From Doryteuthis pealeii (lineage: Eukaryota; Mollusca; Cephalopoda; Myopsida; Loliginidae): a DNA stretch of 64,000 nucleotides. The notes under the pieces were generated by a model that worked only from the letters and a program-made list of their open reading frames with translations, was not told where the DNA came from and ran no database searches. Location of the stretch: the NCBI GenBank assembly GCA_023376005.1, contig CM042138.1, positions 96,962,824-97,026,823 on the forward strand. Direction: 5' to 3'. The position numbers and the translations under genes are program-made. Below, in pieces: positions 1 to 10,527 of this stretch (positions are counted from its first letter, which is position 1; the number at the start of each line of letters is the position of its first letter).

Positions 1-1281
1 ATTATCGCATAAATGCACCCAGGCCTCCTGTCCTAAAAAACGCTAAGCGGTGCCTGCTGAAAAAATAACCTGTGCTACGATTGAACTCTCTGGCTGTCTG
101 AAGGCATTTTCCCCGAAAAGTTAATGCGATATGAAAGCAATATTTTACCCCCTCCCAAGTTTTTTCTCAACAAGTAAATGTAAATATTTTAACCCTCCCC
201 CTCTTTAAAATATCATTTCTTTTGGGTATTTTCATTTTATTTTAATTCAAAACAACTGTCACGACTTTTTAAATAAATACGACCGAGTTTCGAAATAAAA
301 AACACAAAACATATTTTTTCTTCAGCTTTTTCATAGGAATGGGGATATGATAATAAAATAAAAAATGAATAAAGCTTGTAAGTAGAATGGATCTTGTCAA
401 GGAAACGAAATTATTTTTTAATTTTGTAGTTTGAGTTTGTTTATAAAAAAACAACAAATTATTTTAAAATTGAGAAACTCTTCTTTTCAAAATACCTTGT
501 TGGTTTCATTTATTTGGTTAACCATTTTCAGGTTTTAGGAAGAAGAAAAAAAAAGAAAAGAAAAAGAAAATAAATTATGAACGAATTTTCAAGACGAGCA
601 GAAAACAAAAAAAAACAAAATATTTCAAAGGAAAGCAAAACCTTGAAAATAAAATAATCCGTTTAAGTTCACGTAATCCTAAATTAACCTAATTCTCACA
701 CTTGTGTGTATGTGCTTAATAAAGATTATTATTATTCATATCTTTAATCTTTCTTTATTATTGATGTTGTTAAATGTAATTATTAGAGATTGATTTATTC
801 AAAATTCTAATTTAATTTGTTTCCTTAAAAGACAATAACAAATATTGCTAAAAGTTTATCGTTTTATAAAATACATTTTAAAATAATTTACACAACATAA
901 TTAAAAGTTTATCAGTATTATGTAACAAAACATTAATAAAAATAAATAAATAATTTTTCAACAATCTGATCTTGGAAGTCGCAGACTCCATTGCACAGAG
1001 TCGCTCTACTCAACAGGGTAAAAATATTAAAAAAATAAATTAACCCTGAAAAAATTATTTTTGTTACTTTAACATGCATGAAATAAAAAAATAAACCAAT
1101 TTCCTTGAAATAAAAACATAAAACAATGCGAATAATAAAAATTAAAAATATTACGAGATTTTCCCATCATTCAAGATTTTTAGTCGTTGTAAAAAAATGT
1201 CTGCTGTTAGTTTTTTCAGCTGTTAAAAACGTCAATCATATTTAATATTTCGATAAAAACTAGCAAACAAAAACTCTTTTG
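1..1281. other. AT-rich region upstream of the Speedy gene
   Basis: No coding region recognised. The sequence is AT-rich with many short A and T runs. A TAATAAAG word near 717-723 could be a polyadenylation signal of something ending here on the + strand, but no gene accompanies it. The last ~100 bases should hold the 5' UTR and promoter of the Speedy gene; no convincing TATA box or initiator could be singled out against the AT background. Confidence 0.4.
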
Positions 1282-2616
1282 ATGTTTTCCAGTTACGACA
1301 TTGAAAAAATTAATCCCAAATTTCTTCCACTGACAACTGTTTGGAAATATTCAATGAAAAACCAAGCCACGAAAGGCAAACCTTGGAATATGAACATAAA
1401 AAATAACCAAATCGGATTGTACCATGTTCAGCCACAGCTTTTCTTACAGAGCATCGACAAAGAAGATAATAAATTTAAATTTAAACCTGTCTTCTCTCAC
1501 AACCAGCAACAGAAAGAAGAGGCTACAGGTGGCAATTTTAATCGGTTGGCGGTTTTTATGAATAAAGAAAGAACCGAGAAAACTACAGCCATGTTTGGGA
1601 AGGAGCTGGGAAATTTTGCAAAGGTCATTTTAGAAGATGGTCGCGAATTTTTCCAAGAAGACGAAGAAGAAATGAATAAAGGAAAAGTTATTTATCGTCG
1701 AAAATTGCCGACATCCTATGGCCGACACCAGCAACGTCTGCAGCAGAGAAGACAGCGTAAAATTCTTCAAGAAATACACCTGAGCGGAGGCAGACAAAGT
1801 AGCCAGTCGTGTTATCAACAAAAGGATGTCCACCGCCATCATCTTTTTGTTAAGGCACACCAGAAAGAACACCAACAATTTTATGTCGCCAAAAGCTTTC
1901 TGGGACAACCCCAAAAACAATTCCAGGAAAGAGTTCAAAGACGACAGGCTGCCTTATTTATCTACCGTCAGTGGCAGTTACAAATTCATCGAGAATTCGA
2001 AGATTTAGAGAAAATCCATCAGAATATAATCTCGTCTGAGCCAAGGGTGATGAAGAAAGGGAATATGGTGGTCCGTCCCATTCGGATGGGTTTTCAAAAA
2101 ATGATCCGTCGTCCTTCGATAATTCGAGAGAGAAAAAAATGTGAAGTGAAAATGAGTGAATTAAGGAAGTACTTAAATCTTTTGGAGTCGGACATAGTTT
2201 CCAGCTTTTTGGAACGAGATTCTTGCTATAGACTTTCGGATAAATATCTCCTGGCCGCGACATTCGTTTATTTCAAGAGGGCCGGCTACCCACTCGAGAA
2301 ATACACACCCAGAAATTTCTTTGTGTCCCTTTACCTTGCCAACGACATGGAAGAGGATGAAGAAGATCTAAAATACGAGATATTTCCCTGGGCCATTGGT
2401 AATGACTGGCCGAATCGAATACAAGAATTCCTGAAAGAACGTGACCATCTTTTCCAAGAGATCGGACAACGTGGGGTCGTTAGTCGGATTTGCTGTGAAG
2501 AAGTCATGGCGATAATACCTAACAGTAAAATTTGGTTCCGAAACCGGCTTCTTCATCATGCAGGAGGGGTGAGGAATTCGACACTCTTTATCAACCCTAC
2601 TTTAGACGATTCCTAA
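1282..2616 (+). CDS. spdy: Speedy/RINGO family cell-cycle regulator, single-exon ORF
   Basis: Speedy/RINGO proteins bind and activate CDK1 and CDK2 without being cyclins and act in meiotic maturation, the G1/S transition and telomere attachment in germ cells. The ORF gives 444 residues from the ATG at 1282. The C-terminal third (about residues 295-430) is the RINGO core: DKYLLAATFVYFKRAGY, then NFFVSLYLANDMEEDEEDLK, then YEIFPWAIG, then VSRICCEEVMAI and a basic tail ending HHAGGVRN. These match the vertebrate SPDYA core block by block. The first ~290 residues are rich in Gln, Arg and Lys and are much longer than the vertebrate N-terminus; I recognise no domain there. No intron interrupts the ORF, unlike vertebrate SPDYA, so a retrogene origin or intron loss is possible. 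The frame closes soon after the conserved core, and an overlapping ORF in another frame carries a plausible C-terminal tail. Family assignment is firm; orthology to SPDYA specifically is inferred. Confidence 0.88.
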   Translation: MFSSYDIEKINPKFLPLTTVWKYSMKNQATKGKPWNMNIKNNQIGLYHVQPQLFLQSIDKEDNKFKFKPVFSHNQQQKEEATGGNFNRLAVFMNKERTEKTTAMFGKELGNFAKVILEDGREFFQEDEEEMNKGKVIYRRKLPTSYGRHQQRLQQRRQRKILQEIHLSGGRQSSQSCYQQKDVHRHHLFVKAHQKEHQQFYVAKSFLGQPQKQFQERVQRRQAALFIYRQWQLQIHREFEDLEKIHQNIISSEPRVMKKGNMVVRPIRMGFQKMIRRPSIIRERKKCEVKMSELRKYLNLLESDIVSSFLERDSCYRLSDKYLLAATFVYFKRAGYPLEKYTPRNFFVSLYLANDMEEDEEDLKYEIFPWAIGNDWPNRIQEFLKERDHLFQEIGQRGVVSRICCEEVMAIIPNSKIWFRNRLLHHAGGVRNSTLFINPTLDDS

Positions 2617-2957
2617 GTAACCCTCAGGTTAATAACAATGGTTCTGGTGTTTATTTCAACTATTGTGGAATCGTGGAACCCGTCCAACCATTCCTTCTGG
2701 CACCTGACATTGCTCCAGTTCCTTGTTTTTTGTGTCACCCGGAGTTAGCCCCAACCCCACCGAAAAATTGCTCCCTATTGTCGTTGGTTCTGCGCCAGAA
2801 TCCTTCGATTCAGGGTCAGACTCAGGAGAGGGATCTTCAAACTACCAAAGTCATCAGATGTTTTGCCTCTTCCAAATCGGATTCCGATTTATCAGCATCT
2901 TCATCCTCTGATGAAGATGATGAACTATCTTTTTCGGACACATCTATCTTGGATTAG
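2532..2957 (+). other. Overlapping -1 frame ORF, possible displaced Speedy C-terminus
   Basis: This reading frame overlaps the last ~85 bases of the Speedy ORF and runs on for about 340 bases to a stop at 2955-2957. Its translation has coding-like composition: a FLCHPELAPTPP stretch, then a low-complexity acidic tail (SDSDLSASSSSDEDDELSF). Vertebrate SPDYA also has a Cys-containing and Ser-rich tail just after the HHSGAVRN block, so this could be the real C-terminus displaced by a one-base indel near 2560-2610. There is no ATG in a good position and no usable short intron between the frames. Alternatives are chance, an assembly error in the G-run near 2572, or a decayed gene end. Confidence 0.4.
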
Positions 2958-4511
2958 GGTTTTTGTATTTTTATTTTTATCTGGTGGGAATTCCTTCCTC
3001 TTAAAAAATCCCTTTTCACTTTTGATTACCAAACAAACATATACGAACACTGTCGAAGGAAAAGTTTTTCGTTTATTTAATTTGACGTTGTGAATATCTT
3101 CTCTTTCTTTCTTATTCATTTCATATATCTTGCATCCTCACTCAGTCTGTTCACCTGTCTCTCTCTCTCTCTCTCTCTGATCATCTCTTTCTCAATCTGT
3201 TCATCTACCTTTCACCCCTTTCTCTCTATTTATCTATCTATTTTTGTCTCTCTTGGTCTCTTCACTCCTATCTCTCTATCTGTCTCTCTCTATTTTTCTA
3301 CCTTGGACTCACAATTTCTAGCATAGTTGTTTTAAATGTTAGGATGTTTAATGTCATAATTCTAATGATTTGAAATTTTAGATAGATATTTAATTATTTT
3401 TAAGTAACTTAAAAAAAAAAACCTGTTCAAATGTTTAAAAATATATTTTTGTTATTTCAGTATAATTGGCTCAAAATGTTGTCAATGAAATATAATATTT
3501 TTTCATTTAAGCTGATAATATATTTTGGAAAAGTATTTCTATTTTAATTTTTTTTTTAATTCTAAAAATTTATTTTTTGAAATTAAGTTAGAAAACTTGA
3601 CACTTATTTTAACATGAACAGTGTTCATTGAACACTAAATCTGAAAATTTCCCCATTTGTAATTAAATATATGTTTTTTTATTAAATGATAATTTTTTTC
3701 TATATTTGTCCTTTTTTTCATTGGTTAAAAATATATGTTGTGGAGTAATGGTTAATGTGCTGATTTTGCAAACTGATGAATTTCCTTTATCGATTTTCCA
3801 CAAACCTGTACCAATGTTGCGAAAAAGAAAAAAAAAAAGAAAAAAAAAAAAAAAAAAAGAAATATATGAATTGTGTGCATTCATTTACACTATTTAAGTT
3901 TTTTGCTGTTACTGTTTTTAATTTTATTGGTATCTTAGTTAACAAAAAATTACTAAGTTCATAAATTTTATTTTGTGAACTCTGTAAGAGAAAAAAATGC
4001 CTTTGATCTTATTGAAAAACCATTGTGTTTTCCATATTTTGATCAATATTTTCTAGAGAAAATTTATCATAATGGTAATTGAAATACATTATGTAGAAAA
4101 TGTTACATATTTTATGCATAATATATTAGTGCATATTGAAAAGTATTAAATTCAATATATATATATTTATATTTAAAAAATATTTTTAGAATTTTTTATT
4201 GTGAAAAATAAAATATTTGATCTGATATTAGAATGAAAAGTTCTGTTTTTCAGTGAAATAAACATTTAATTGTTAGTTTTCCACTTGAAGTTTTGTTTTT
4301 ATCATCTCTTTTTTTAAAAAGTTTGCCATAGAGAAATGAAACAAACAAAAATGCCTGCTTGTTTTGATAAGATTACACTGTTACTTTTTTTTGTGAATTT
4401 TTTTATGATACAATTCTTTGGTTACAACTAACTAATAATGGATCATTAAAAGCCTAACTCCATGCAGAGTTATAGTCAGTAACCAATTAAAATAAACCTA
4501 ACTACATAGTA
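2958..4511. other. Speedy 3' flank, AT-rich
   Basis: No coding region. It holds a CT-rich microsatellite-like stretch (about 3155-3300, TCTC and TATC words), a poly-A tract at 3829-3859, and AT-rich sequence. AATAAA words at 4207-4212 and 4257-4262 could serve as polyadenylation signals for the Speedy transcript, which would make a 3' UTR of about 1.3-1.7 kb; nothing proves their use. Confidence 0.35.
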
Positions 4512-4785
4512 AATGAAGCATAACACTTATTGTCATAGGAAATGGAATCAGTGACCCGAGTTCAAATCCTGGACAAAGTTATTTGCATTTCACTATATGC
4601 TAATGCACTTAAGAAAGGCTTGAATTCATCTATTTCTTATCCCCCAGCAATAGGTAAATAGTAGGGTAGATTGGGTTCTCTAGCCTTGATTAGGCAATCA
4701 ATCTAGAAGGAAAACTGAATTCAAGCCAACAGTAGAAATTTATCCTGTGTCACATCCTGCCCATGGCAGAGGAATTGGGTAACTA
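4512..4785 (+). mobile_element. tRNA-derived SINE, family A
   Basis: The head resembles a tRNA gene with a weak A box (degraded here; TGGTGTAATGG in better copies) and a B box (GTTCAAATCCTGG). The body is shared with about nine other copies in the window (words such as AAATAGTAGGGTAGA and GAAGGAAAACT) and ends at the conserved GTGTCACATCCTGCCCATG block and a GGGTAA end. tRNA-derived SINEs are transcribed by RNA polymerase III and mobilised by LINE enzymes. Confidence 0.75.
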
Positions 4786-4867
4786 CGTATATTATTTTTC
4801 TTGCTTTCACTGAAGTAAAGTTTGTATACAACTTCAAAGTTTTATTTTTAAAAACTACATATACATT

Positions 4868-5134
4868 TACCAACCCCTCTACAAGTAGTTTATGACACTA
4901 GGTCAATTTCTTGAGCAGAATTTAACAGGTTTGAATTCAGAGTTTCCTTCACCTAGACTAGTTGCCATACCAAGGTTAAACAGCACAGTCTACCCTACTA
5001 TTTACCCATAATTGGAGGGAGAATTGTTGGATGCATACCTTTCCCAAGAGTATTAGCGGTATGGGAAATACAGCCTCGTCCAGAATTTGTCACCAAGTCC
5101 CTTTCCTATGACAATGAACATTACACCATGTGCC
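4868..5134 (-). mobile_element. tRNA-derived SINE, family A
   Basis: Reverse-oriented copy, tail side at the low coordinate (ACCAACCCCTCTAC) and tRNA-like head at the high side (CATTACACCATG, reverse complement of the A-box region). It lies head-out against the copy at 4512, so the two form an inverted pair about 80 bases apart. Confidence 0.75.
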
Positions 5135-5501
5135 TATATATGATGACTACTGGATAAAAATGTTAAATATCAAGATATTTCCATTATTCAGATTATCAAT
5201 ATGTCTTTATTAGGATATATCTGTGATTATAAGCTAGTAGGTACTTTGTTCTGCTCTCTAAAGAAATAACAATAACTAGTTGGACTTTTGATAAAATTAT
5301 TTAAATAATCCATTGATAAATTGAAGTTAACAATCTTGATCAATAATCTCATCTTTCTCAGATGACTTTATTGATGTACACTTTTAATTATTTTGGATTT
5401 CTTTGAATTTTAAAAAAAATTGACAAATAAATTACCTGTCCAAAAAAATTTGTAAAGTTGTTTTATTTTCAAAATGTTGTTCCGTTTTGAACTCATAAAT
5501 A

Positions 5502-6504
5502 CTAGGGTGTCAAAAGTTTTGCAATATTTTGGTAATGTGAGCCACAATTTGGTAGCTCTGGATGCATGTGCTGAGGTTGTGAAGGTGACAAACCACACTG
5601 GACTATGAGATACTGAGCTCACACCTGATATTCTCTGAATGCTACTCATAGGATTTGCCTCTATGGCTTGGAGTGCAGCCTTGGAATCCATGGTTTTAAG
5701 CCTATCCAATCTTGTCTGTCTTGGGCTAGATGGGTGGTCGGAGAGGCCCCCTCGATCAATCGGCTGGTCACGTCAAGCCCTAGCACCTATATGATTGCCC
5801 CAACCCTGTTGCCCTTATGGCAAGCCCCAACCCCTTTTATCATATGGGTGCTAGAAGGCGGTGTCTGCGGGTCTACATGTCCTGAGAATGACATTAAACT
5901 CTATCTGATGGTGAGGTCCAGTTTTGGAGGTTTGGGGAATGTGGAGCACCCCTTCATCACCATTGCTCCCTGGTCCACTCTGACCCCGAGTGGTAGTACC
6001 TGTTAGGGTCCCATCTATGGGTTAAATAGAAAAATGTATTTATAAAAAAATTGTATTATCCATTAAGAATTGATTTATTTCAAAACTTTATCGGCATTAA
6101 ATGACCTACTGAGGTTGATATGCCGTAAAACAAAACAAACCAAACCAATCTTGTCTGATCGTTGAGGTTCTTGCAACCGAGAAGAATTTCTTCAACCTAC
6201 TGTGATCAACTGCACCATCACTTTTTGCACAACAAATGATTTATTTTTGATTGCTTCTGCAGCATTATGGTCTAGTTTGAACTCGTAAAGCATACATTCT
6301 TGAATTAGACTACATTGCATGTTCATCTGTGCAGCTTTCAAATCACACACAGAGTGAAGCAATGTACAATATGTCAGCTCATCAACCACCACAATACTAC
6401 CATTCACAGTAGATACCTTCAACGGGGTGATGGCTTTCATCACATGATATATGCACTGTAAACTAGCATATACCAAAATATTGAAAACTTTTGACTCACC
6501 CTTT
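5502..6504 (-). mobile_element. Deleted mariner transposon (M1) interrupted by a SINE-like insertion
   Basis: Terminal inverted repeats are visible: AGGGTG then CAAAAGTTTTGCAATATTTT from 5504 on the left, and the reverse complement of CAATATTTTGG with GAGTCAAAAG at 6475-6504 on the right, with TA at both edges. Read on the - strand, the right part encodes a mariner N-terminus (LYEFKLDHNAAEAIKN) and the left part the second helix-turn-helix (ALQAIEANP then VSHS). The catalytic DDD core is gone and frames are broken, so it is a non-autonomous relic. A family C element (5719-6144) sits inside. Confidence 0.8.
5719..6144 (+). mobile_element. Family C SINE-like element, 5'-truncated, with target duplication
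   Basis: Copy of the ~594-bp repeat seen full length at 22717 and 53594, lacking about 165 bases of the 5' end. It is flanked by a perfect 13-bp duplication, CCAATCTTGTCTG, at 5706-5718 and 6145-6157, within the mariner relic. The 3' end is TTGATATGCCGT followed by an AAACAAAACAAACC tail. Truncation at 5' plus a 13-bp duplication indicates target-primed reverse transcription. Confidence 0.85.
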
Positions 6505-6551
6505 TACCATTTTCAGTTTGCAAGTTTGAAGTTTATTTAAACTAGTAATTA

Positions 6552-7582
6552 TACAAGGGTCATTAGATAATAATGATAATGAAATTTATTGTGTACAGTG
6601 CTCAGGTGCACCACAACTCATCAAAGTCTCATGTCAAGTACACAGAGTAATGTAATGTCAGGAACATGAACAGTTTACAGTAGTAATATGTATACATGTG
6701 TGCGCGTGTGTGCATATGTATGTGGAGAGCGGCATCAGATATAGTGTCGGCGGACCACAGGAAGCATGGAGGCTTTGAAAGACTCAGTGCTTCGGCAGCC
6801 TACAACAGACGCAGGCAGTTATATTAAAAATATTTCCGAAAGTCACGTGAGCAGTGCTGTTTTCTGACTTTGTAGGCATGCCTACGTGTGTTGGAAAGAT
6901 GGAGATCAAAAAGGTGCTCAAGGTTGCTGTTGTTAAGATGATTAATGACCTTATGAGCGTTTACCAGGTCAGTTGCCAGACGCCGAAGTTTCAGTGAATC
7001 CATTCCCAGGGCTGCGAGACATTCAGAGTATGGTAGATGCCTGTAAATAGGTGAATTTTGCGTAAGGAATTGGCACTAGGAAATATGGTTTACAGTTGCA
7101 CCTTTTTCAACGAAATAAATAGTGATAGGTCCTTTCATGTTCCAGAAGACTGCCAGAGTGACCTTCTTTACTGACAACTACACAAGGAACTTTTTCTTTA
7201 CTAAGTGTGTTTCAACTCCATGGATTGTCTTTTTGACTCTACCTTGTAGTGGCAAACTCATATTTAGCTCATTTGTAAAGATTTTTTGACTACAGCATGC
7301 TTCTTCTTACATATCACACATTCTTCAGTAAATTCCACATGGTTTGCACTTCTCAGTCAGCAAAAATTTAATGACAGACCTCTGTTCAATCCTGAAGGAC
7401 TCTTTCATTTGCCAGCATTTTGAATAGCCTCAAAACAAATATTTTTGCAAGATTGAAATAATTGTTGGTATTAACCAATTCCAAACAATGCAGAGTTCAT
7501 ATTTATGTAAAAAAATTCTGGAAAAAAAATTATTTTGCTTTAAAAAAAAAAAAATTCCCTTATTTATTAAATGACCCTTGTA
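6552..7582 (-). mobile_element. Second mariner-type relic (M2) with a LINE fragment inside
   Basis: Ends carry inverted repeats TACAAGGGTCATT (6552) and AATGACCCTTGTA (7570-7582) with TA duplications. On the - strand the right part reads as a transposase N-terminus (IEQRSVIKFLLTEKCKP) and about 7083-7165 reads as a transposase core block (VTLAVFWNMKGPITIYFVEK), matching the Tc1/mariner VFWDxxG block. Stops and gaps show that it is dead. A LINE 3' end occupies about 6570-7030. Confidence 0.7.
6570..7030 (-). mobile_element. LINE 3' end, family L1, truncated
   Basis: On the - strand this is the C-terminus of a LINE ORF2 and its 3' UTR, ending in AATAAATTTCATTATCATTA. The same sequence occurs at 13075-13577 (opposite orientation), 20023-20338 and 21160-21366. 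It lies within the M2 mariner relic, so it inserted after M2. Confidence 0.7.
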
Positions 7583-7666
7583 GAAGGAAAGTCTGAAATA
7601 AATCTTTTACATCTAATAATTTTAAAACATTAGCCACTAATAAAGGTTTTTTTTAATTTTTTTTAT

Positions 7667-8126
7667 AGTGTATTCGAAGCATTATGCGTAATTGAATAAG
7701 TGGTTTTTTGAAGGCAGCAAAATGCTTCGGATACACTATAAAAAACAAACCCTTTATTCAATATGCCTGGGCGAGGCTATTTTATAGTAAAAGAAAAAAA
7801 AAGAAAAAAAAAAGAAGATTTTAAAGGATTTTCAGACATTCCCGCTGAACACCCGGTCGGATCTTTAACAACACGGACATTCACGAACTTAGCCGATCTT
7901 TCAAATTTCAATTTCAGTGTTCATCAATGTATTAATAACAACTTGATTTTTACCAAACATGAATGGGATGAAGACTTCTTACTACTTTGATGATGGATTT
8001 TATCCGAAAATATCAAGTATGTTTAAAAAAAACAAACGAAAAAACAAAAAACAAAAGAAGTAAATAAATATGTTTTTCCAACATACATCGCATTATTTTG
8101 CTGCCTTCAAAAAACAACTTATTCAA
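7667..8126. mobile_element. MITE-like element with nested inverted repeats
   Basis: An outer hairpin pairs TATAGTGTATTCGAAGCATT (7667) with AATGCTTCGGATACACTATA (7721-7740), one mismatch. A second inverted pair links TTGAATAAGTGGTTTTTTGA (7692) with the reverse complement ending at 8126, about 30 bases. Between them lies an unrecognised 75-codon frame at 7763-7990 that I do not call as a gene. The second pair gives a ~435-bp element with ~30-bp TIRs. Confidence 0.5.
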
Positions 8127-8225
8127 TCAGCCACTAAGTTTTGCTAACCATAATTATTTGTATAATACACACTTTTTTTCTCCAGATTTTTAAGATGATT
8201 GTTACAACTCAACTCCTATATCCAT

Positions 8226-8375
8226 TGCGCCATGTGTCCAACTGGGTTTGGTGTGATGGTTAACAAGCTAGTCATGCAGATCCATTACTCCTGACTAGTG
8301 AGTTCAATTCTCACTGGACTTGTGAACTTGTGTCACATCCTACCTGTAGCAAATGGGTTGGGTAAATACCTACTG
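8226..8375 (+). mobile_element. tRNA-derived SINE relic
   Basis: A box-like GGTGTGATGGTTAACAAGC and B box-like GAGTTCAATTCTC are spaced as in tRNAs, followed by the GTGTCACATCCTACC tail block shared with family A. It directly abuts the LINE fragment that follows. Confidence 0.55.
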
Positions 8376-8755
8376 TATGGTTGTACAACTTGGACTTTAA
8401 CAAAACATCTGGAGAAAAAACTAGATGGAAACTACACAAGGGTACTGCATAATGTTTTGAACAAATCCTGGAAGCAGCACCCTACAAAACAGTAGCTGTA
8501 TGACCACTTACCTCCCATCACACAAACCATCCAAGTAAGACATGCTGAGCTCTGCTGTAGAAGTTAGGATGAACTCACAAGTGACATTCTCATATGAACA
8601 CACAAGTGTTGGCTGGCCAGCTTTCATCAGTTCTGTATGGACACTAGATGCCATCTAGAGGACTTACAAGCAATGGCCATATGGACTGATGATAAGAGAG
8701 AGTCAAGGGAATCTGTGTTATTGGTGCGCCTTATTGTTGATGATGATGATGATGA
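8376..8755 (+). mobile_element. LINE ORF2 C-terminal fragment (RTE-like)
   Basis: Translates in pieces to LYGCTTWTLTKHLEKKLDGN, YTRVLHNVLNKSWKQHPTKQ and DHLPPITQTIQVRHAELC, the block that follows the reverse transcriptase in a widespread LINE group. It ends in a TGATGATGATGATGATAAA tail, as RTE-type elements do. Frameshifts and a stop after 8493 show decay. Confidence 0.75.
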
Positions 8756-8892
8756 TAAAACAACTCAAAATTTATAATTTAAAAAGATTTTTCCAGGAGA
8801 TTTTTATTGAAAATTAACTATTGAGCTGATTCAATTTTGCTTGTTGTTTCTCTATCTTAGAGAAGTGTTCTATTTTTACACATGTATATCTT

Positions 8893-9112
8893 AGATCTAG
8901 AGGGGCTGGTTTAGAGGGTCCAACTAGGAACCACAAGGTCCTGGTTTCAATACCGGCCCTCACCAACTTAGCATATGAGTAGCACATAGATCTCTGTGGG
9001 AAAGTAAGGAGCTGATGGTAGGTGTGGCACTCCGCCTCAGACATCAAAACGCCCTCCTGGGTCTAGCGCTAGTGAAAAGGGGATAGACTCCCTCGCTATC
9101 TGGCTCATACCG
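8893..9112 (+). mobile_element. tRNA-derived SINE, family B
   Basis: B box GGTTTCAATACCGGCCCTCA, then a body with GTAAGGAGCTGATGGTAGGT and CTAGCGCTAGTGAAAAG, ending GGCTCATACCGACTTAC. Five further copies lie at 18592, 49418, 50935(-), 53172 and 57297(-). The A-box part is degraded in this copy. Confidence 0.7.
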
Positions 9113-9295
9113 ACTTACTTTTATATTTCAGAGATGTTGAGGGTTTGGTTCCACACTATAAAGCAGATATTGCAAAAAAGTGAGTCATAGATCTTTTGTT
9201 TTCTTCAGTGCATATAGCAGTTATATTTAAAATGCAATAAACACTATGCTTTAAAAATTATGTACATACCTTAGAGGAAAAATTTCTTATTGCTA

Positions 9296-10440
9296 AAGAA
9301 TTTAACCCGTTTAATGCAATACAACTCAATAGAGGATCATGCTATATTTTTGGTATACAATCCACTGGTAGGTCTTATATGTATATATATACCCAATTTG
9401 TCGAAAAATCCGTGTTTTTACAATACAAATTTAAACCCCCATTTGAAAAAGATTTACCAAAAATCAGGGAATTATCCCATTTTAATGAAATTTTCCGTGT
9501 TGATTTATCAATGAATGAATTTTATAATGCATCAGTTATTTTATTTCAAAACTTTCTGATTTTTTTCAGGTCACTTAACTTTGACCCCACTCCTTATTTT
9601 TTGGGTGCAAAATATCAGTGGGGTTATATGTGATTGATACTTTTTTCTGCATAATAAAAAGACAAAAGACAGAAGGTGTGAATAGAAGAAAAAAATTTTT
9701 TAAGGAATCTGCTCTGGTAGTAAATAAGTACCGAAAATCTGAAAATAAAATGAAAATAAAAACTAAAAAAATAATTTTTGGAGATTTTATTTTTACTCAT
9801 TTCAATAATTATTTAATTGGTTATTATCTTATAAAAGAAAAAATATACATCAATATTTGTTCTGTTTAAAAGGGGGGGGGGCCTAAATTTCCAATACAGT
9901 TTTCGAACAAAAAAATATGGGTGATTGATACTAAAGTAAAGTAGTTATTAAAAAAAAAAATGTTTTTAGAATTTAATAATTTTACATATGCTGCTCATAT
10001 GAATGAATTTTAATTTATCATAGTAGAAATGCCTAATTAAATCTGATAGTTTTGAAATAAAATAACTGATGCATTATAAAATTCAATAATTGATAAATCA
10101 ATACTGAAAATTTCATTGAAATTGGATAATTCTCTGATTTTTGGTACAAATTTTTTCAATCATGAATGTTACATTTACTTTGTAAACACGGATTTTACGT
10201 AAACTTTAAACTGTTCAAATGCGATCAAAATTGGTTGAAAAAATATTTTTAAATGTATTAAAAATAAATTATATGTAATGTTATTTTGATTTTTTTACTG
10301 ATGCTCATTATGTTACTACTTTTCGACTTGGACAAAAATTTGACCTTATATAATCGATTTGATTAATTTTAATTCGTTTTTAAAATGAAAAGCAGACGAA
10401 TTTTGGGGTGTCCCTATTAAACATATTAAGGGTAAACTTA
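9296..10440. mobile_element. Element with long internal inverted repeats
   Basis: Bases 9403-9555 and 10037-10195 are inverted copies of each other (for example TTTTATAATGCATCAGTTAT on the left is matched in reverse on the right), roughly 150 bp per arm and 480 bp apart. The interior includes a G-run at 9871-9880 and AT-rich sequence with unrecognised ORFs. Outer limits are approximate. It looks like a foldback or long-TIR DNA element, but no transposase or TSD was found. Confidence 0.5.
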
Positions 10441-10527
10441 AATTAAAGGGAGATAATCGAATATATATTGATTACTTATGTGGCTGTTAGCTTAAATCAT
10501 AATGGAAAATACGTAGGTTGTTTAGTT

